Assembly (NCBI GenBank): GCA_964428905.1
Contig: CAYSAA010000082.1
Span: forward strand, 1-13,527
DNA length: 13,527 nt
Reading direction: 5' to 3'
DNA from: CAYSAA01 sp964428905
GTDB taxonomy: Bacteria > Atribacterota > Phoenicimicrobiia > Phoenicimicrobiales > Stramentimicrobiaceae
Under the pieces are notes generated by a model. It made no database searches, had not been told where the DNA came from, and saw nothing but the letters and a program-made list of their open reading frames with translations. Below are positions 12,806-13,527 of this stretch, one piece after another (within the stretch, counting starts at the first letter, position 1; every line of letters starts with the position of its first letter). The position numbers and the translations under genes were made by a program.

Positions 12806-13527
12806 ATGGAAATTGATATATCCGTAATTATCAATATATTTGTATTTGTGGGAGTTTCTATTCTTGGTATTTCCTTTTTCCCAATAAGAAAGCTTATTCC
12901 CCAACTAACTTCAGGAGGTATTCGACGAAAATGGAAACTTTTAAGTGGTCTAATTTTTCTCTTTCTTTTTGGCTATATTGGCTACAATATCATTTATTGG
13001 GATAAGTTTTTTGACTATCTTGATTTAGTAATTTCAATAGTATTCTTTTTTAGTGCGGTTTTAGTACTATTAGTTGGTTTACTCACTATGCAAACAGCAA
13101 TAGACCTTAATCAGATTCATACTCTTCGGCGTGATAATATTATTGATCCCTTGATGGGTATCTATAACCGAAGGTATTTTGATGTTCAATTAGCAAAAGA
13201 AATTAAGCGCGCATACCGATATAATTTACCGCTTTCTATGTTATTACTCGATATTGATCATTTTAAGAAAATTAATGATGCATTTGGACATTATATCGGT
13301 GATCTTGTATTGAATAATTTAGGTAGGTTATTACAAAAAAACGTTCGAGAAACAGATATGGTTGCCCGGTATGGAGGAGAAGAGATTGCTGTCATTGCCC
13401 CGCATACATCGATATCCAACGCGAAAATCCTTGCACAACGTTTACGTCTTGAAATAGAAAAGTCAATCATTTTACCTGCCAATAACTATGAAAATAGACA
13501 GGAAATTCATCTAACCATTAGCATCGG
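12806..13527 (+). CDS. Membrane-anchored GGDEF diguanylate cyclase (cut by window end)
   Basis: The frame is open to the last base, giving 240 residues and lacking the C-terminus. Three hydrophobic segments (about 6-26, 43-64 and 70-95) form a membrane anchor with a basic loop (GGIRRKWK) between the first two. A GGDEF domain follows from about 110: 'DPLMGIYNRRYFD' (usually DPLTGLxNRR), 'LLLDIDHFKKINDAFGHYIGD' with the metal-binding Asp, and the active-site loop RYGGEEI, where Ile replaces the usual final Phe. RETD five residues before GGEEI is a complete RxxD inhibitory site, so product feedback by cyclic di-GMP is expected. It probably makes cyclic di-GMP from two GTP. AAGGG (12796-12800), five bases before the ATG, supports the start. 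The N-terminal domain has no recognised ligand-binding motif. Confidence 0.87.
   Translation, partial: MEIDISVIINIFVFVGVSILGISFFPIRKLIPQLTSGGIRRKWKLLSGLIFLFLFGYIGYNIIYWDKFFDYLDLVISIVFFFSAVLVLLVGLLTMQTAIDLNQIHTLRRDNIIDPLMGIYNRRYFDVQLAKEIKRAYRYNLPLSMLLLDIDHFKKINDAFGHYIGDLVLNNLGRLLQKNVRETDMVARYGGEEIAVIAPHTSISNAKILAQRLRLEIEKSIILPANNYENRQEIHLTISI

Overview
The window is AT-rich bacterial DNA with strong Shine-Dalgarno sites, sigma70-type promoters and U-tailed hairpin terminators. Its genes are mostly for envelope or secreted proteins. Three proteins carry lipoboxes followed by Cys-Gly-Gly. Together with beta-helix proteins, TspO, GYD and GGDEF genes, this fits an uncultured low-GC lineage such as Atribacterota or a Firmicutes-like group. 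There is no rRNA or other marker gene, so the taxonomic placement is a guess.

Positions 1-8820 (all plus strand) hold an array of separately transcribed surface genes: the 3' end of a beta-helix protein, an Ig-like lipoprotein, a hicB gene with a hicA broken by an in-frame stop, a small lipoprotein, a TspO/MBR membrane protein, a beta-helix lipoprotein paralogous to the first gene, and a 718-residue secreted protein with lectin-like, beta-helix and propeller-like parts. Each of these units is followed by a copy of one compact motif: a short hairpin with a conserved 10-nt loop (AGCCWGYNAA-like) placed just upstream of an intrinsic terminator. Six clear copies and one degenerate copy are visible, all on the plus strand. 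The two lipoprotein genes at 893 and 4860 have nearly the same consensus promoter.

Positions 8820-12750 contain a minus-strand GT4 glycosyltransferase and a divergent plus-strand GNAT-like protein, both starting with TTG. They lie between two related elements. The right element (12307-12743) has perfect 11-bp terminal inverted repeats and carries a GYD-domain gene. The left element (8907-9061) has the same ends but lacks almost the whole gene, keeping only sequence matching the gene's last codons and 3' flank. This looks like a small non-autonomous gene-carrying mobile element with a deleted sibling.

From 12806 to the window edge runs a membrane-anchored GGDEF diguanylate cyclase, cut off by the window end.

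The two best candidates for undescribed biology are the repeated loop-hairpin/terminator motif and the inverted-repeat GYD cassette. Nothing in the window is a recognisable defence system, prophage or complete insertion sequence.
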